Positions 61,180 to 64,000 of a stretch of 64,000 nucleotides of DNA are shown piece by piece. Source of the stretch: Nemophila menziesii (taxonomy: Eukaryota > Streptophyta > Magnoliopsida > Boraginales > Hydrophyllaceae); the NCBI GenBank assembly GCA_029959085.1, contig JARWIR010000010.1, positions 6,221,001 through 6,285,000 on the forward strand. Direction: 5' to 3'. Every line of letters starts with the position of its first letter. The first letter of the stretch is position 1. Position numbers and translations under genes: made by a program. Below the pieces are notes generated by a model, which searched no databases, was not told where the DNA came from, and saw only the letters and a list, made by a program, of their open reading frames with translations.

Positions 61180-62691
61180 GTCGCTCCTAGAGTGTGAGGT
61201 AAATCAACACGAAACAGAAGGAGCAACTAACCGCAAGTGTATGGGTCGTTTCAAGTAATAGATAAGATATAAAGGATTTAATCTCCACAGGGATTGCGAG
61301 GTAAGATAAATTTGTTTAAATGAGAAGTAGAATTAATTGCATAAATAATGAAAGATAAATATTTGTTGGTTTTTTAATTAAGAAACTAGTAACCCAAGAA
61401 TAGAAATTAAAATAATAATGTTAGCTAAATTAAACTAAAGAGATTATGCAGATAAAAGAGATATACTCGAGTTTCGCTAGGGAATCACCTAAGTTCATAT
61501 ATTCAGTATTTTTGTTTAAGGGTAAAACTGGTATTTTATATTAGTTGGGACTCTATTATCTGCCTAACTCTCGTCAGGGTAGACTTAGGAGGTTATCCTA
61601 CAGTATTACAAACCCGCCAGGGAGATTATAAGCTATGTTCAGATGATTAAGTGAATTACCCAATTGGCTACGCGGTTAGTCAAGCCTGCCAGGATCAATG
61701 ACGAATACCACACGTCTATTACCCAGTTCTGTAATTAACCCCCCTATTCCAGACAATTACCACCACTAGTGAATAGCATAATTACTATGACCTATCTCCG
61801 ATTAGCTAATTCATTGATAGTAAATAAGTACAAAATAATAATCAATATAAAGTACCCAACTTAATTTAAACCAGCGATTAGTCCCAAATTGAAGATACAT
61901 TAATGTAAATTAAGGTTCATCCCGTTATGCAATTCTCAAGTATAATAAATTTAGCACAAAAAATTATAGGTAACAGAAATAAATAAATACATGATTTGGC
62001 GTTGATTTCTTGAAGATTGGTCAGAGACCATTTTTCTTCTCTTTTGCTCCCTGCTTCAAGCGTTGTTGGCTTTTCTCTCTCTTAAAAATAAGTAGTATAA
62101 TGAAGTGTACTGATTAATGAGGTCTAATAAGCCTTATATAGAGGTAAAACGGATTAGGTCTAACTGGGGCCTAATTAAGTAATTAGGGGCCAAAATCCAT
62201 TTTATATTGGCGCATCTATTGTACACCCTCCAGTAAAAATGTATAACTTTTGTATTGTAAGTTCAAATCACCTGATTCCATTTTTCAATTTTCTCTAACT
62301 CAGAGGCACATCTTTTTCTTCTGAACCACCAGTTCAGATTCTGCACCGTTTGGGCTCGGGAAGAGCTAAAAGTGACGACTTTCCAGTTTCAATGTTCTTC
62401 CACCTTCACTAAAGTGATGTTTTTTGATCCTTTCACGCTTTCTCCTAATCTTGGACTTTAAAATTCACTTGTTCTCTTCATATTCGTTCCTCCTAGAAAC
62501 CATATACCTTAGAACTTCACACTAAACACATAATTTAACGCACAAAAGCTCCAAAATTAACAATAAGTCAATTTCGAAGGAAGCAAGTGAATTATTGCAA
62601 TTTAAGCCAATAAATTTACTAACTAAGTCCAATATCTACCTAAAATGATGTCTCTTAAGGGTATTTATTTATCACAAACGGGGAGACATCA
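61180..62691 (-). repeat. 3' LTR of element H (Athila-like)
   Basis: The minus strand starts TGATGTCTCCCCG at 62691 and ends near 61180 (GGTCGCTCCTAGAGTG, compare the end of the A LTR). CGTCAGGG/CGCCAGGG-type motifs lie near 61573, 61614 and 61685. The left border is uncertain by about five bases. It inserted into the LINE fragment. Confidence 0.83.
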
Positions 62692-64000
62692 AGACCCCAA
62701 CTTAAATCTTTTTCGTCTTGACAAATTAAGAACAAAAGTAGAGGTATAAGGTAAGAAGTAAATGCAAAATCTAGAGAATGATAACCAAAGAAAAACTTAA
62801 ACTAAATTTCATATAGTACAACCTAAGAATTAATGCAGAAATACACCTGTCATACAAAATCAAACTGATATAATATCAATCCAAAATTAATTCCACAATG
62901 ATAGAAGATTACACTTGATACTTAGCTCGAGATGGTGGCTATAGGGTGTTCCTTGATCTTTACTTTCTTTGGACGCTCCACTTAACTTACTCCCTATTAG
63001 CAAACATGTTATTCCACTATGTACCTAGGAATCACGAGGTCTTTACAGTTTTAACGTAGGCTTAGAGACGGTATGATACATTTGGATAATGAAAAGTGTG
63101 CTTTTGGCTCTCTCCTCACTAGCCTTCAACAAACTGTCATGAGCTTAAGTTTACACTCATATTTGATCAAACTCACTTGACGCACTAATTGTCGTCCCCG
63201 CATAAACCCAAACCTATCAATATGATTACAATAAAAATATTCCTTTGTCTTACTTTTATTTCACATTTATTCAATCGTTTTTGTAAATTAATCATGACAT
63301 TATTTGTAATGTGAATTGTCATGATAACTTATTTTCTAATTTTTTTCTTTCTTTCCTTTTTCTTTTCTCTTTTTTTTTTCTTAGAAACCGGAAAAATAAT
63401 TTACAATGAAGTGCATAATCATTTAAGCACATCTGAAATCTACCCAACAACTGTGATAACATATTCCCTCACCCTAAACTCAAGCTCAAGGATAACTCGT
63501 CTTAAGCAATCATGATTCAGTGGGGTCATATGGTATATTCCTAATATCTAAGGGATAACTTATAATGTGGCTTCAAAAGAAAGTCTTAAAGTCTTAAAAT
63601 GGTGCTAATAAGGATATATCATTAATAACGGGTTAGAAAGCTAAAGGTCTGAAGTAGTTATCAAAGAACTGCCTCCATCTCTTTCCTAGTTACATAGTTT
63701 CACTCCAATTTCACCTCTATCTCATAATTAAGTGGGTTCTCTACTCATTTAGATCGCATGTTTTACACACCACTCTTTCTCACTAAGTACAAGCTTACTT
63801 CTTTTGTATTGTTCATTAATTTTTCCTATCTACAATCTAGTGTTTGCAAGCACCCAAGGCGCATTATACACTAACTCTAAGGTCTACTGTTTTAAATCAT
63901 TAATTAACAAAAATTTGCTTACACATTCAACAATCTCTACAATCCAAAACACTCCTTAAATTAATTTTTATTTGGTTTTTAAAATTTCCAGAAAGCAATA
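62692..64000 (-). mobile_element. 3' noncoding region of element H, running off the window
   Basis: Polypurine tract AGTTGGGGTCT at 62692-62702 (minus strand). The hairpin at about 62708-62726 keeps only five of eight pairs. The GTGAGGAGAGAGCCAAAAGC block is at about 63095-63120 and a polypurine-like copy at 63471-63484. No ORF. The rest lies right of the window. Confidence 0.75.

Overview
The window is nuclear DNA from a flowering plant, very probably a eudicot. Evidence: AT-rich sequence, nested LTR retrotransposons of Athila-like (Ty3/gypsy) and copia type, two decayed hAT transposases, and one ten-exon plant subtilase gene with GT/AG introns. The species cannot be named from the sequence.

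Layout. 1-4339: right part of a minus-strand Athila-like element (A): an open gag-protease frame running off the window edge, tRNA-Asp-type primer site and one LTR. A is inserted in the protease of a plus-strand relative (B, 4340-10620) that carries a large pol deletion, a third ORF with one stop, and a 3' LTR. B cuts a decayed minus-strand copia pol (10621 to about 15790), which also holds a 3.7-kb hAT element (11330-14998). 15791-18478 is unassigned. 18479-19589 is an old solo-like copia LTR. From 19637 to about 48886 lies a nest: a damaged gypsy element (E); a complete non-autonomous copia element (D, 21413-29230, duplication GTTGG) inside E; a solo LTR of the B family (27132-28641, duplication ATATA) inside the 5' LTR of D; a truncated minus-strand element (F, about 31397-35140); and a full-length, very young Athila-like element (C, 35587 to about 48450) splitting an E-type LTR. 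49560-50700 is a second hAT remnant. 51918-55118 is the only intact host gene, a secreted subtilisin-like protease on the minus strand. 55119-61180 is AT-rich intergenic DNA with a diverged duplication, a probable Helitron 3' end, a long inverted repeat and a LINE RNase H fragment. 61180-64000 is the 3' end of another minus-strand Athila-like element (H).

How the parts fit. Elements B, C and F share one 3' plan: end of pol, GC-rich palindromic word array, C/A-rich leader, third ORF (basic N-terminus, C-terminal coiled coil), 3' noncoding region, polypurine tract, LTR. E keeps the first part of this plan. Copia element D has the same order, although it belongs to another superfamily. Comparing B, C, F and H shows features I do not know from descriptions of this clade: RNA hairpins at fixed places, several with compensatory base changes, and extra copies of the polypurine-tract motif flanking each segment of the 3' half. 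These are the best candidates for an undescribed system here. All alignments were done by eye.
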